Shown: positions 40,501 to 55,500, counted from the stretch's first letter. The stretch: DNA of 64,000 nt from Cydia pomonella (GCF_033807575.1 NC_084730.1:6059986-6123985), one strand, 5' to 3'. Numbers and translations: made by a program. Notes: generated by a model from the sequence alone, not told the origin.

Positions 40501-43500
40501 TAGGTCTATGACATTTAATTTTGGTGTATTATGGCGCCGCCTATTTAATGTTTTTTGATGGACACTTTTCATACATAGAGATTTTATGGATTCGTCATGT
40601 ACGTCTGTCTGTCCGTTTATGTCACAGCCACTTTTTTCCGGAACTATAACAACTATACTGTTCAAACTTGGTAAGTAGATGTATTCTATGAACCGCATTA
40701 ATATTTTCACACAAAAATAGAAAAAAAAAACAATACATTTTGGGGGTTCCCCATACTTAGAACTGAAACTCAAAAAAATTTTTTTTCATCAAATTCATAC
40801 GTGTGGGGTATCTATGGATAGGTCTTCAAAAATGATATTGAGGTTTCTAATATATTTTTTTTCTAAACTGAATAGTTTGCGCGAGAGACACTTCCAAAGT
40901 GGTAAAAAGTGTCCCCCTCCCTGTAAATTCTAAAATAAGAGAATGATAAAACTAAAAAAATATATATCATGTACATTACCATGCAAACTTCCACCGAAAA
41001 TTGGTGTGAATGAGATCTAGTAAGTAGTTCTTTTTTTAATACGTCATAAATGGTACGGAACCCTTCATGGGCGAGTCCCCCGGCCCAAAAAGAGGAGTGT
41101 TGTTTGACGCCAATGTCTGTCTGTCTATCTGTGGCATCCTAGCTCTCCAACGGATGGGCCGATTTCGATGCGTTTTTTAAGAGTTTCCATTCGGTGGTTT
41201 TAGCTACGTTTGATAAAAATCGATCCAGCAGTCTGAAGAGTATCAGAGCTCTGTTCCAAAATGATGTAAAGCATTTTCTGTTTAATTTTTATTGGAGTCA
41301 GACCATGCTAATTGTCAGCAATTTTGATACCACAGACTAACGTCATAATTTCATTGACTTGCGCAGACTGTGGTATCAAAATCGCTGCAAACTTAGCTTG
41401 GTTTCATTCTAGCGCGACACGTGTTGCGATCATTATCGCTACCAAAACAAGTTATATTGAGTAGTATTAGAATTGTATGGAAAAATCTGAGAAAGCTGGC
41501 AGCGCTGTATTTTAATATCGTTCATATATATACATAACTATTAAATTAAAAATTAAAAAAAAAAAACACTTACTCAATTAAGGTTGCCAGAGCTCCACGA
41601 GGAGGTTGTTAGGGTCGGCAACGCGCATGTAACTCCTCTGGATTTGCAAGCGTACATAGGCTACGGAGACTGCTTACCACCAGGCGGGCCGTATGCTTGT
41701 TTGCCACCGACTTAGTATATAAAAAAAATTTATAATCCAAGTTTGTGACCTCGAGCACCGAACGCAACTTTGTCAAAAACCGAGAAAACCGCTAAAATTG
41801 CAGAGCAGGAAGAAATATAGCATAGATTGGACCTGGTGAGCCGACTCTTTCCCCCCTCTTTTTGGGGGATAGGCAGGGTACGATCTCGTGGCTACCGGGC
41901 CAAATCAGCTTTGTTTGACCTCAGGAAACGTGCCAAGCGGCATCGCCTGAGACAAAAGTGCATACTGACTGGACTTGCTTATCCTACTATTTCAAGTTCG
42001 AAGAAATTATAAACTATGTAAGGCTTTGTCTCGGAAACTATTAGGTCTACAGAGACAATTCTAGTCTCGTACTGCGGAACATTTAGTCTACTTTAAATAC
42101 GCTCCGAGAAGGTAATATTAAAAACCGGCCAAGTGCGAGTCGGACTCGCACAGGAAGGGTTCCGTACAATTATCTATAAAAACGGTCACACATCCAAGTA
42201 CTGACCCCACCCGACGTTGCTTAACTTCGGTCATTGGATGAGAACCTCGAGATTGGAAATAAATATTTATTTTATTATGTTTTTAGTATTTATTTTTGTA
42301 GAGGCAACAGAAATACATAATCTGTAGAAATTTCAACTGGCTAACTATCACGGTTCATGAGATACAGCCTGGTGACAGACGGATGGACGGACAGCGGAAT
42401 CTCAGTAATAGGGTCCCGTTTGACCCTTTAGGTACGGAACCCTAAAAACTAGTTCTTTAGGGTTATAATAGCCAAAAAAAAAATTCGCGGTTTTTTGTTT
42501 TTTGACGAAGTTGCGTTTGGCGCTCGAAGGCACAAACTAGGATTATTTATTGAGCCAACATCATAAACAAGTCTGCAGAAAATCAGAACTACCGGATTTG
42601 ACGCAAACGAACCCCATTACAAAAGTCGACAAAGTTACTGGATTATTAGCCGTCCGTACCAAAAAAGAGGAGGCAAATCGTTTTGTGCGAACAATTGGAA
42701 CAAATTGATTTTAATCTAAAGTATTCATCCATATTCATCCATGTATATGTATGTACGGGTACCATGATACTCTTGCATACATGCAGATGGGTACACAAGG
42801 ATGCAATAAATTTTAATAAGTTACTTGTTCAAGATCTTTGATCAATGCGTATATGCGTCTCGCATTTTGCTTAAAAAATGTGAGATGCAATGAACATTGA
42901 ACAAAGATATTGGACAAGTGGAATATCACACTAAATTATGGGTTTAATCCGAAAACGCAAGTAACAGCTGTATCATATTATATTTCACTTGCACTTCCTT
43001 ACTTACCTATATGATGTTTTCAATCAAAAAGGTACTTATTGTCACAAAGATTAAATCAATAATGAAACGTAGCAACAAATGGCAGTACCTTTTGGCTGAA
43101 AACGTCACATATTGGGTTAGACAATGTTTTATTACAATGCATGATTGATTGATTTATGTTTTTTATGACCGACTTCAAAGATGATGGAGTAAACTACCAC
43201 AATCTACCACATTGGACACTTTACTTAATGGTACCATACACGGTGTTTTTTTAAAGTCTGTTTAAATTTCAAGGGTGCATTCCTGAGCTTAAATTAAGTA
43301 ACTTTCTCAAAGAAACCGGTATTCTAACTCCATATTGGAGATAATCAATGATTTATTTTTATTTGATAAGACCCCTACGATCGTGTACACTTGCCTTAGG
43401 GCCTGTTTACATATTGATTAGTGTTTAGTATGAGTTTATACATTTGCTACACGCAAGTACTATCTCGGACGATCGATATTCGAAACGTGATTGATATGTC

Positions 43501-46500
43501 ATAGTTTTCAATTGCTTGGTGTATTTAAATATATTGTCCGTGTTATAACAACGCTATTAATTACTTTTTACAAAAAATAACACTAAAAATAAAATAAATA
43601 ACTATGCCATTATATCCCCTGAAGCAATAATACATCGATTGAGTAAGAAGCGTAAAATCTAAGACAATTTCGTGCTTCGAATTCGACGGGTAAACGAGAT
43701 GGCGTTGTACAGCTTCACACATTTTTCGGTAAATCTAGCTGTCAAAAGTTGACATTTGACAATTCAGTAACCGAAAAACGGGTCACATATGGCGCGGTAC
43801 AGCGCCATCTGTTTTGGATATCAAAATAAGGAGCACGTTTTTTTCTTAGACTTTACCTCTCTATTACAATCTATTTTTGCCCGAAGTTAAAGGAGTTTAT
43901 TAAAAACACCGTGTATGTCACTTTCAGTGTCAGTCATTAGGTATATATAGGGCTATAGGCAATATAGAACGTGTCATTCACGAAGACGCGTGCCTTCACT
44001 TGTATTGTCATGTATTTAAAGGTTAGATTAGACAAATCTGCGCGTCTTCGTGGATGACACGAACTATAGCGTTCTTTAGCCAATTACAAAATCTTACAAA
44101 TATGTTATTTATGTTTATATGTCTGAGAATATCATTTTGAAGTCGGGTTAAATTTAATTGTTATTTAATCTAAGTGTTAAAAGCTGCTAAGTGTGGAAAT
44201 AACCTTTAATTTTGACCACTTTGACATTTGAATAGTCACTGCCAATATTCCCCATAAAACAAAGTATAAATCATAAAATAAATCAAAAGCCTAGAATAAA
44301 AAGCAAATTAAAAATAATAAATAAGTGTATTGCCTATGTTATTCATAATTGTTTGTTTTTATTGCGAGATTCATGTCCAGAGCTATTTTAACTTAAAGTT
44401 GGAAGGTTTGATTTTAACATCTATATGTTTTTTTTTAGCAGTCAATGCGTATTTTCATAATGTTTTTTCTGTGTTCCACTGATGTGTTAAAACTACGCCG
44501 ATTTTGATATATAAGGCGTCAATGAATCAATCTGTTTGTGACTGGATGACAAATACAATATTATATTTTATTCTGCTTCCAAAAAAGAAGTTATTAAAAA
44601 AACTGTGGTAGTGTTCGTTTTGATACTTACTCTGATCCGTCATTATTTTGAACGTCCAGAACACCAAAGACACCTATAGGTGTCATGGCGGACGCTGTCA
44701 AAGTAACCTTCACACTTTCGAGTAAGGTTTACTTTAGCTCGCTTGCGCCCGGGAGCTTGGCGTTTGAGTCATGTTTGTGTTTATGACATAAAGCGTTAAA
44801 ATGGTTAATCATATTTACTACTATTACGTTATTGAGTAAATCAAATTAAATCAAATGACGCAATTAGGTCATGTATTATGTCTATGAGATGCACAGTCAT
44901 AAATCAGTAACTAAGTATGCGGTATGTTGTGTGTAAAGGTTGTCTGGGAGAGATCGCTCTTTAGCGATAAGTGTAATTGGTGTCTGCCTCTATCTTTAGT
45001 CAAATGTTTCTTCCGAGGTGTGCAAATAAATAGTATTCTATTGTATACAATGTGACGAATTGCAATATAACTAGTATTATTATCGCAATTCGTCACATAC
45101 TCGTAGAATACAATAGAATTTGTTATTAGTTTAGAGTCGAACCTTTCCGAATACGTAAGCGTAGACTTGCACGTTGTTATGTATGAATCCTCATTTCAGA
45201 CGTCACACCTCTTGCGTGTCGTGTGCGTGTGGCATCTCTAATAAGGATTCATACATTACAACATACACGTCTAAGTATAGTACTGACCTAATGCCTGGCT
45301 TGTGTTAGATAAATAAGTAGTATTATTTTAGGTTAGTTTATCATTATTATTTTATTTAATGAAACAAAAAATAAAAAGCAAATAATATAAAAATAAAACC
45401 AACTCACAGTGGCCGGGGTAACGGGGCCCAGGGCATTATTGGGCAGTTTCGATAGGGCCTGCAGGAAAAACTAGTTTAAAACTCGAGATACCTCTAAATC
45501 TACACTTAAAAATACTCATGGCAAAATACTTGAAAATACTCATTAGTAAATTTTTTGACTTTCCCTCTCTATTCTAATTAATAACTCTTTGGTTATAGGC
45601 CAATCAAATTAGATTTATTCGAAGAATTAATTCCCAGCTAGCTGGAATAGTTATTTGTACAACAAGAGAGCAAAGTTTGATATTTCTTCGAGTGCTTGTT
45701 TTGAGTCCCGTGCAAGCGAAAGATTCTATAATAGATAGAGCGTAGCTCGTGAATCTAATTTAGAATCTTGAGCGTAGTAAGGAACTCAAAAGCGCACGAG
45801 ATGTAAATAACTTTGATCTCGTGTAGTAGACAAAATTTTTCACGTCAGTCAGACATCAAAAAATACAACTTGAATAAATGTGATCCCTCTTCAGCACTAT
45901 TTCAGTAACTACAGAAATTTCAATAAAATAATACGAAAACCGACCGTTCAACCGGTAACTTTTTTTTGTAAAAAAAAAACTTTTTAAGATACGGTCCGAA
46001 TTGCGGATACTACTATTTGTCAACTATAGTAGAGATAGTTAAAAGTAGTTAAGTAAAATTATTTACTCCGTAATAATTGCGTAAATTTGTATAAATTCAT
46101 TGTTTTGATTGTATAATAAAATACGTAAAATATGGTGTTTTTATTAAATTTTAAACTTTTATTTCATTCATTAATTATTACGAATGAGACTCGTAGGGTG
46201 TTTTGGAACGATGCGGTCTGATTGATTGCGGGGGTCTATTATAAACCGTCAATATACCATTGAATTACGTATGCACTTTTTTGTCTCTTTCTTTTTGCCA
46301 ATGACGTGAAAGGGACAAAGACAATAGAATCCAAATACTTCGAACTTGTATTACGCCCCGCACGTTGAAATGACATTCGAATATAAAGGTCACTTGAATG
46401 TTATTTTGTCTCACTCAGTGAGCAAAATGCGATTTTGCTCACTGTTTTTAAGCAGCAAATTACCCTTGTTCGAGCTGCTGACGTGAAAATAATTTTAATA

Positions 46501-49500
46501 CCTTTATTTGATCCTAAATGTGTGTGATTCTAGTTTGCGCAATCCCACGAGGTGTGCATACATTTTGGGAGTCTTGGTAATACATTTAGGCGGTGTTTTT
46601 GGCACAGATTTGAGGCTCATTGTATAACTGTATGTATGTAATAAAAATTCAATCTACTCGTAACATGTAAAAGAGACCAGTGCCTGTGATTGTACAGTAT
46701 GATTTTGCGATTGCTGAATGATGCTGGGAATTAATTCCTAAAAACGCTTTTCTTGGATATAATTTGATCGGCCTATTATGCTTATGAAATTCGAGGGTGT
46801 AGACAAAACCCTGTCTTTTACTAAGTTGTGTTTGAAAGTTTTCCGAGAATATACTATTTACTCGCTCCGAAAATACATGTAGAAAGTTTGAGTTATTTCA
46901 GCTCAGAATTAAGAGTACCGTTGATTTAAAAATTGTTTGACAGCTTTGCGACGCACTTTAACATACATTTTGTATGAATGGCACAAAACTCACAAATTTT
47001 ACAAGGAGTATTGAGCCTTCAGCACACGGAGCGTGTAAGAGACGCGTAAGCGTTTCGTAATACGCGCGTAGAACGAGAGCGCTATGAGGACGAACAACTT
47101 CAAACACGTCCGCACACGAAGCGTCGTCGTAGCGTAGCGTATGAGTTTTCTGTCGTCATTACGACAGACGTAAAAAACAAAACTTCTGACATAATATTTT
47201 TGACGACCAGTCTGCCCTAGTGGGTAGTGACCCTGCCTATGAATCCGATGCTCCCGGGTTCAAATCCTGGTAAGGGCATTTATTCGTGTGATGAGCACGG
47301 TTATTTGTTCCTGAGTCATGGGTGTTATCTATGTGTTTAAGTATTTATAAATATTGATATATTATATATATCGTTGTGTAAGTACCCACAATACAAGCCT
47401 TATTGAGCTTACTGTGAGAATTTTGTCAATTTGTGTAATAATGTTCTATAATATTTATATTTATTATAATCAAACAATAAAAAAACTTCTTCATCTGACG
47501 AGAAAGTAAGATCGTCGATATATCCGCCGAAGACATCTGACGCCTGTGACGCCATGATTTCAACTATTGTGATTTATAAAAAGATTACGCTTACGCGACG
47601 CTTGGTGCCAACTCTACGCGTCGCGTACTCGTAACGTTTTTACGATACGCTTACGCTCCGTGTGCTGAGGGCCTTATTCATATTTCAAATTCAAAAGTCC
47701 TCGTGAAACAAATCAAAATTAGTTATTTTTTGGAAAAAGTCTACACCTACACTTTAACCCCCTCACGTTGATCGGACAGTTTTCACGTTTTAAAGAGACA
47801 AAGTTCACTGACCCTGCACATACGGCCGATGACTTTCTTGGAGACTAGCTGAACGTTGGCGGACGCTAATGCGACGGCCGTGTCCGCCATTATCTCTATC
47901 ATTGGTGAACCGAGACCTGTCGACAAAAGAAAATTGGGTACTTGACACATGATGAATATTATAACAAAATTTAGCTAAATGGATAGAAAATGCGGCATTC
48001 ATTATATCAAAGAGTTGACACTGCTGTATGAAGCTGTCGAGCACCACCATGTGGATCAGATCGGGCACGTGCCCGACGGAGCCCCAGATCTTGGCCTGCA
48101 CCGATGGTCAGCGTTATCAGCTTCTCCAGAATTCGTCACATATTAAATTGTCTAAATACTAGACATACCAGTTACGTTTGGCATACTATAACATAAAACT
48201 TGACGTTTCAACAGTGACGCGCCAGTGCCAGTGACCAGCCGAGAGTGTGTGGCCGGGATAATAGTGACTTCAAAACTCTACCCATAAGTGACGTCTGTCA
48301 GACCGTGAGTGATCGTGTGTACCCAATCGACCACCAACCGTGAGTGACCGTGAGTGGCTGCCAAGAAAAGTCGACCTGACATGTGAGTGACCCCGAATGC
48401 GTGAATGGCCGACCGCCCATGAGTAACTGAATATGTTGGCAAGTAAATTAATAAAAAGTTACCCGAGTTGACACTGCATTGTATGAAACTGCAGATCTTA
48501 GCCTGCACCGAGGGGTACATCTCCGTCTCCTCGATGGTGATGGTGATCAGCTTCTCCCGGATTTGTGTCATATCGCTTTTATACATACTTGACAAGGATA
48601 AAGCGAGCAGTTAGTGACTGTTAGTCAGGAAGTGATTGACAGTGAGTGACCTATAGGCAAATAATGACCCATCGTCAGTAAGTTACCATCAATATGTGAG
48701 TGACCGACATTTACAAGCGACCGAAATTTTGTGAGTGACCGCCAGTTTATGACTGACCTACATTTAGTGAGTGACTGAGTTAGTGAGTGGCTCAAGGGTA
48801 TTATAACAAGTGTTACCCGAGTTGACACTCCGCTGTATGAAGCTGTCGAGCACCATGTCGATCAGCTCGGGCACGTGCCCGATGGAGCCCCAGATCTTGG
48901 CCTGCACGGAGGGGTACATCTCCGTCTCCTCGATGGTCAGGGTGATCAGCTTCTCCAGGATTTGGGCGACTTGCTTTTGGCGACGGGACTCGTCTGATGG
49001 CTTGCAAAATCTAGAAAAAAAAACAGGTAAAATATATTCTCTTATCCTAAGCCGACTGTCCTATTCATAGTACCATTAGTTTCTAATAATTATTACAAGC
49101 ACTTATTTAACTTGCCCTGTTAGTATGTATGTTTGTGTGGGTCAAATCTTGGAATCTAAATTTGACCCACTTCCCGATTTCCGATGGAGCTGAAATGTTG
49201 CATACATATGTTAATGAGATGGCAATGCAATATTATCACGACACGGAGCATATCTGATGATGGAGACAGGAGGTGACCATGGGAACTCTGTGATAAAACA
49301 ACGCTAACGTGTTTGAGGTTTTTAGAATTGTCTAGATATTAGTTGCCTGTGGAAAGAAAAGTACAGTAAGCGATAAAAGCTTGTACAGTCAAGGTATTAA
49401 ATATCGACACGGACAAAAGTGCCAAAAATATGCACATACACTTAAATGTATGCGCAATAAGATCGTGTATAGATATTTTTGGCACTTTGTCCGTATCGAT

Positions 49501-52500
49501 ATTTAATATCTTGCCTGTACAAAAAAAAAATTTTTTGCCCAAAACTTTTTTAATTAGATGTGACTCATTTTGCGTTTGCGCACGAAGCCCGAAGAGTTCC
49601 GAGTTGAGGAACCGCGCAGCGCGCCGGAGCAGGGTTCAAGCGTGTCGTGCCTATGGTTCCTCAAACTTCGTGTCCGAATTGTACACACTGAGATACATAC
49701 CTGACTAAGTTAGCAAGCCACGGCGTCATGTATTCCAGACATAAATGCTTTAGCTCGATGGATGAGCCACGGAAACCCTGGAAATCCAAAAAAGTTACTG
49801 TGAAACCCGAAGGACTTTTAACCTTTTGAACGCCACAAACACCTAAAGTCGTCTTATCTATAGGTGTCATGGCGGACGCTGTCAAAGTAACCTTCACACT
49901 TTCGAGTAAGGTTTACATTAGCTCGCTTGCGTCCGGGAGCTTGGCGTTGGAGTGATGTTTGTGTTTATGACATAGGGGTTAACTACAGCCAACAATACTT
50001 TCGAATAACTAACAGAAAACCAATTATATCAAAACCTCTTCCTACAGCTAGTCGAAATGTTAATTTAGGTACGACTATTTAATTCTTAGTTAATTCTTTA
50101 ATAAGTTTAGACAGTGTTGTTTATATTTAATTAAGAACATTACACGATAGAAATTAGAATACTTAGATGTAAGATTATTTGCAATGCCCTAACAGGGTGC
50201 CATGTGTTTTCACACTCTAATATAACAACTATTATAGTGTTGACGGCAACGAATGTAGCAACCTAAAGTAATAAGTATTGTAAAATTCTATCATTTATAC
50301 CTACCTACTCATGTAACATACTTATGTCTTTACGAAATAAAGATTTATTTATTATTTTTTATTATTTATATTATTATTATTATGTACCATGGTTTCGCAA
50401 TAAAGATTTCTATTTCTATTCTATTCTATTCTATTCTAAATATGACGTCACATTTTGAGTGACATGGTATCCTTTTATACGGATTAAGAGTTCCCGGCAA
50501 GCTCGGGCGAATTTCACCTTCCCACACAAACAGAGTTTCATTCTCATTTTAAAACTACGTATTGGATTGTGATGAAACTTTGCACATACAATGACATGAG
50601 GTATATATAGTCCTGTAATTAGTTTATATGGCTCTAGTATATCAAACAAACGAAATAGAGAAAAAATAAGTTTTGTATGAAAAATTTAAATTCGCTGTAT
50701 TTTTTTTATCTGAAGCTACATAAACTTATCATAGGACTAGATATATCTTATCCTATTGTATATTGTCGTTGAGAGCGTAACTACGTTATGGAGAACCGAG
50801 CTGGCTGGGGACCCTTATGGTTCAGTAAAATTGGGCTTTAATAACCCTTGACTGGTGGCCTAGCAGTAAGAGCGTGTGACTTGCAATCCGAAGGTCGCGG
50901 GTTCAAGCCCCGGCTCGTACCAATAAGTTTTTCAGAACTTATGTACGAAATATCATTTGATATTTGCCAGTCGCTGACCATCGTGAGGAAACCGTACTAA
51001 TCCCAGGAAGGCCTAATTTACTCTCTGGGTTGGAAGGTCAGATGGCAGTCGCTTTCGTAAAAACTAGTACCTACGCCAAATCTTGGGATTCGTTGTCAAG
51101 CGGACCCCAGGCTCCCATGAGCCGTGGCGAAATTCCGGGACAACGCGAGGAAGAAGGGCTTAAATAACCCTTACTTTGGGCATGTCCACAAGGAAAATAT
51201 GATTGCTTTTGACCCACAAACTTGTCTTATTCATTATATATATAAATAATACTGCCCTCACCTGAATACATTCCTCGAGGAACTCTAGAGTGAGATGAGG
51301 CTCGTTGTGCGCTAGCTTTTCGCTTACTGACTTAATGAAGATTGTGTTGTTGGACGGTATGCAAAGGCCTGTCAAAGAAAATATAATACTAATTTGATAC
51401 TTTTCTAATTAAAAGAAACACATTTTACCGCTACAAATTAAAGGGTATCCCCTTCCTAAACAATGTATGACACCTGTGCTGTGATCGCGCTAGACACCCA
51501 GTCCTTGTCTTAAAACATAAATTAGTAATATTGATTCTATTTTTATGAAGAGAAAGTTGAAAAAGGCATAAGCGTTATAAGGGATACCCTTTCAAGAGGT
51601 TAGCGCTTAAGAGTAATTTTTCTTTAAAGTTAAACCTATAATACTAGAATATATTATGCTGACGCGATCGACATCAAAATCAAAGTGACTTGTTAAGATT
51701 AAGTTAGTGGAAACCGTTCTCTCCCGAAATGGAATTTCATAGAAAAAGTACCGTTATTTCGTTAGGATCGCAAAGCTATTCTTCCCTCTTAAAACTGCTT
51801 ACCCGTATTACGAAGCGCTTTAAAAGTCGAATGAAAGGGTTTTATAGAGCAACGGGTTTGGTAAGCAGTCTTACGAAATACCCCTTCCAAAACCCTCGAA
51901 GGGGATACCCGACCGGTCCTTGGTTTTTTTTTTTTCAAATTATGGGTTATTTTCCGTTTATAATGATAGACTAACCGGATGTTTCTAGCAGTTGCCCTTC
52001 GATCTTCAAATGGAATGTAGCAGTCAGCGCACATAGCTGGTTATATGCTGCTGTCCGAAGGGTAGGGTCGCAGGAGCCAAGGTTCAGCAGCGCCATGTTG
52101 AGGAGAGTCCCTGGGACGTCTTTTGGTCGGATCTTCTGATGCACTGTTACTGAGTCCTGGAGGATTATGAAGAAATTGTAACCATGGGATTTTGAAAACG
52201 CTCTTAAGTCGTCGAATAAACTTAAAAAATAAAATTACTTAAAAATGTTTACTCACGCCTTCGAATACGGAACTAAGTCAATTCTCATATTTTTATACTA
52301 CGTCGGTGGCAGACAAGCATACGGCCCGCCTGATGGTAAGCAGTATCCGTAGCCTATGTACGTCTGCAGATCCTGAGAAGTTACATGCGCGTTGCCGACT
52401 CTAACACTCCGCACCCTCGTTGAGCTTTGACGACCGGTCTGGCCCAGTAGGCAGTGCCTCTGCCTATGAAGCCGATCATCCCGGGTTCAAATCCTCGTAA

Positions 52501-55500
52501 GGGCGTTTATTTGTATGATGAGCCCGGATATTATATATACGGGCTCATCATACAAATAATATACAAATAATAATATATAAGTATTTATAAATATTATATA
52601 TATCGTTATCTGAGTACCCACAACACAAGCCTGAGCTTACTGTGGGGCTTAGTCAATTTGTGCAATATATTTTTTTTTAATATAAAAAAAAATTGTTATA
52701 CTTAAGTATACGTAATTGTAAAAACGTACCGGTTGACTCAGCTCCCAGCGGTTCCGTATATGTATAATAGATTGCACAATGTTATCACAGTCGTTGTGTA
52801 TGAAACTTAGTGGAGTGGGCTCGTTCACTATTGACAGAGAAAACTGGTTGTCATCCACGAGGCACACCTGGAAAGTAACACTAATTTCACAATCTTTTAT
52901 TGCGTAGGTACATAAGGACAGTAACAGACGGTTCTATTGCTAAAAGCTATCTCTTCCAGACAACCTCAGGGTTAGAGTTTGAGTACAAGTTGGAAAATAT
53001 TTTGGACTCGGAAAAATTGGACAAGGAATAAAGGCAACTACCATTTTGGAAATGTAATTTTTTTTTTATACTTCGTCGGTGGCAAACAAGCATACGGCCC
53101 GCCTGGTGGTAAGCAGTCTCCGTAGCCTATGTACGCCTCCAAATTCAGAGGAGTTACATGCGCGTTGCCGACCCTAAAAGTCCGCACCCTTGTCGAGCTC
53201 TGGCAACCTTACTCACCGGCAGGAACAACACTATGAGTAGGGTCTAGTGTTATTTGGCTGCGGTTTTCTGTAAGGTGGAGGTACTTCCCCAGTTGGGCTC
53301 TGCTCTAGATCTAATAATTCGTTTTCCATTGTAAAAGCTACTAGGCTAAGCTTTACAATCTGTCAATTACGTCAGGAGACTGTATAGTACATTATTACGA
53401 GTACTATAGAGGCCGGGAAACGAAGGGTTGCAGACCAAGTAGATATAGGGATACGCGGCCGGCAACCCTGTTTTTCGCCGAGATTTGTATATTGCTTTTC
53501 TCAAACTTGCAATGAAATAAATAAATAATTGAAGTCAATTTGTTTCATTCGTAGGTTTACACAGCTAAAAACAAATTACGAATCTACTACTATTTTATGG
53601 TTGAATGCCAAGATGTTGTGTCATAATTTGACGTTTAAAAACAAAAGAAGCTTGCTTTATAGGCCTAAATATAAAGATAGTTTATTTTCCAAGTAGGCAT
53701 AATACAAAGCGCTTATTTATGAACGTCAAATAAAGCTACGCCGGCTCTAACCCTTCACCTGAGAAGATTTAAATCCCCCCTAAATTGGAGGAGGGTATCC
53801 CAGTATGAACCGGCAAAAAACTCGGCGGGACACATCTTTTCAAAACATTACAACTTATAATTGGCTACTTGACAGTTTTTTGTAAATAATGTCAATCGAT
53901 TTTGATTTTCCTGAGGATCAAATGTCTACATAAGACTCATGGCATTTAAGCTACACAAAGGTCAGAAATGAGAGTTAAAGTCTGACGCTCGCACTCGACG
54001 ATTGAAACGCCTCTAACAAAATGATAATGTAATGTGACGTCACATTACATAAGTCTGTCCTAAATGTATGGAAGATCAAGGAAATTGCCATTGTGACCCT
54101 GAAATATTGCGTTTATTTGTATAGTTGTGTAATAAAATGTAAGGAATCGAATGGTACCATTTTCTTTTCTGTTTTTGAAAGACAAAAATATTTTTTTTGA
54201 GATATTTTTTTAAAATTCCACTTTTTTATGATGGATGACCATTTTCTATCCATTCAACTAAATGTTATAATATTCAACATGTGTCAAGTACCCAATTAAC
54301 ATGCATAAAATAAAATTACAATTCAGATAGGTGTGTAAGAATGTATGAAATTCCTTTACCTATCATCTTCACTCATCGCACTGGATATGTAGTATTTCCG
54401 GACCTAATTTTAAGTAAGTCATGTCAACATTTCATTGCAAGTTTATGAAAACAAGGATTACTTACCTCGTCGATTTCGGAAGCATAGTAAACGTCGTTCA
54501 ATAGAACTGGGAGACCGAGAACTTTAGTCTTCTCTACTGATGTTATTTGTAGAGCTGTTGGTCCCACCTAAAAATGAAGTGAATTATATTTGTAATTTCA
54601 GCGATGATGGAGTGGATATGACGTCCGACTTTCAATCCGGAGGCCGCGGGTTGAAAACCTGGCTCGTACCGATGAGTTTTTCGGAACTTATGTACGGAAT
54701 ATCATTTGATATTTACCACTAGCTTTTCGGTGAAGGAAAACATCGTGAGGAAACCTGCATACATCCGCGAAGAAATTCAAAGGTGTATGTGAAGTCTCCA
54801 ACCCGCCAGGCCAGCGTGGGGACTATAGCCCAAACCCTCTCGCGCATGTGAGGAGGCCTGTGCCCAACAGTGAGACGTACATAGGCTGAATTATTAGTAA
54901 TTTAGACACGTTTCGATTTCAATATAGAAGATTTTTATTTGATTGTTTCATACTAGTTTTTTTTTTTTTGGGGGTTGAATCTATTTGTCGTAAATTACTA
55001 AACACTTTAAGATCCTCCTCTAAATCGTTGTGCCGGGCAACTTTCGTTTTGAGATCCTCCTCTAGTCATTATTGCGCCGGGCTAGTTTAGTTTCCCTGTA
55101 TCCTTACCTTTATAGCAACTTTAGTGTCCTTGTGCGACAGTTTGAGCGCATTACTGAACACTTTGAGATCCTCCTCTAGAGCCAGCGTTGCGCCGGGCAA
55201 CTTTTGCTGCTCAGCCTCCACATAGTCGCTGAGGCGAGTGTGGTTGTCAATGAATATTAGTTTTCTGTTGCCCTGAAATAAAAAAAAGTCCCTTATTGCT
55301 TAAGAATTATGTGGTGTATTTACACCAATCAAGTAAAAAACAAACAAAAATTAACCCTATTTTAGTAGTAGTACGGTTCACTTTGGCTATAAGTTTCAAA
55401 GGTCAGTTGGGACGAACGTGCCCATGGGAAAACTGCGCCTCTTAGAACCTTTATAAGAAAGGGGAAAGTGCAGACACGGTGGAATTATTTGTAATCATCA

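Noticed and set aside
40456..40773. 105-residue minus-strand frame
   Set aside because: Lies in a widespread lepidopteran dispersed element and shows no protein-like features.
42180..42250. Functional 5S rRNA gene
   Set aside because: Both ends of the 5S sequence are missing and the segment is inside a repeat.
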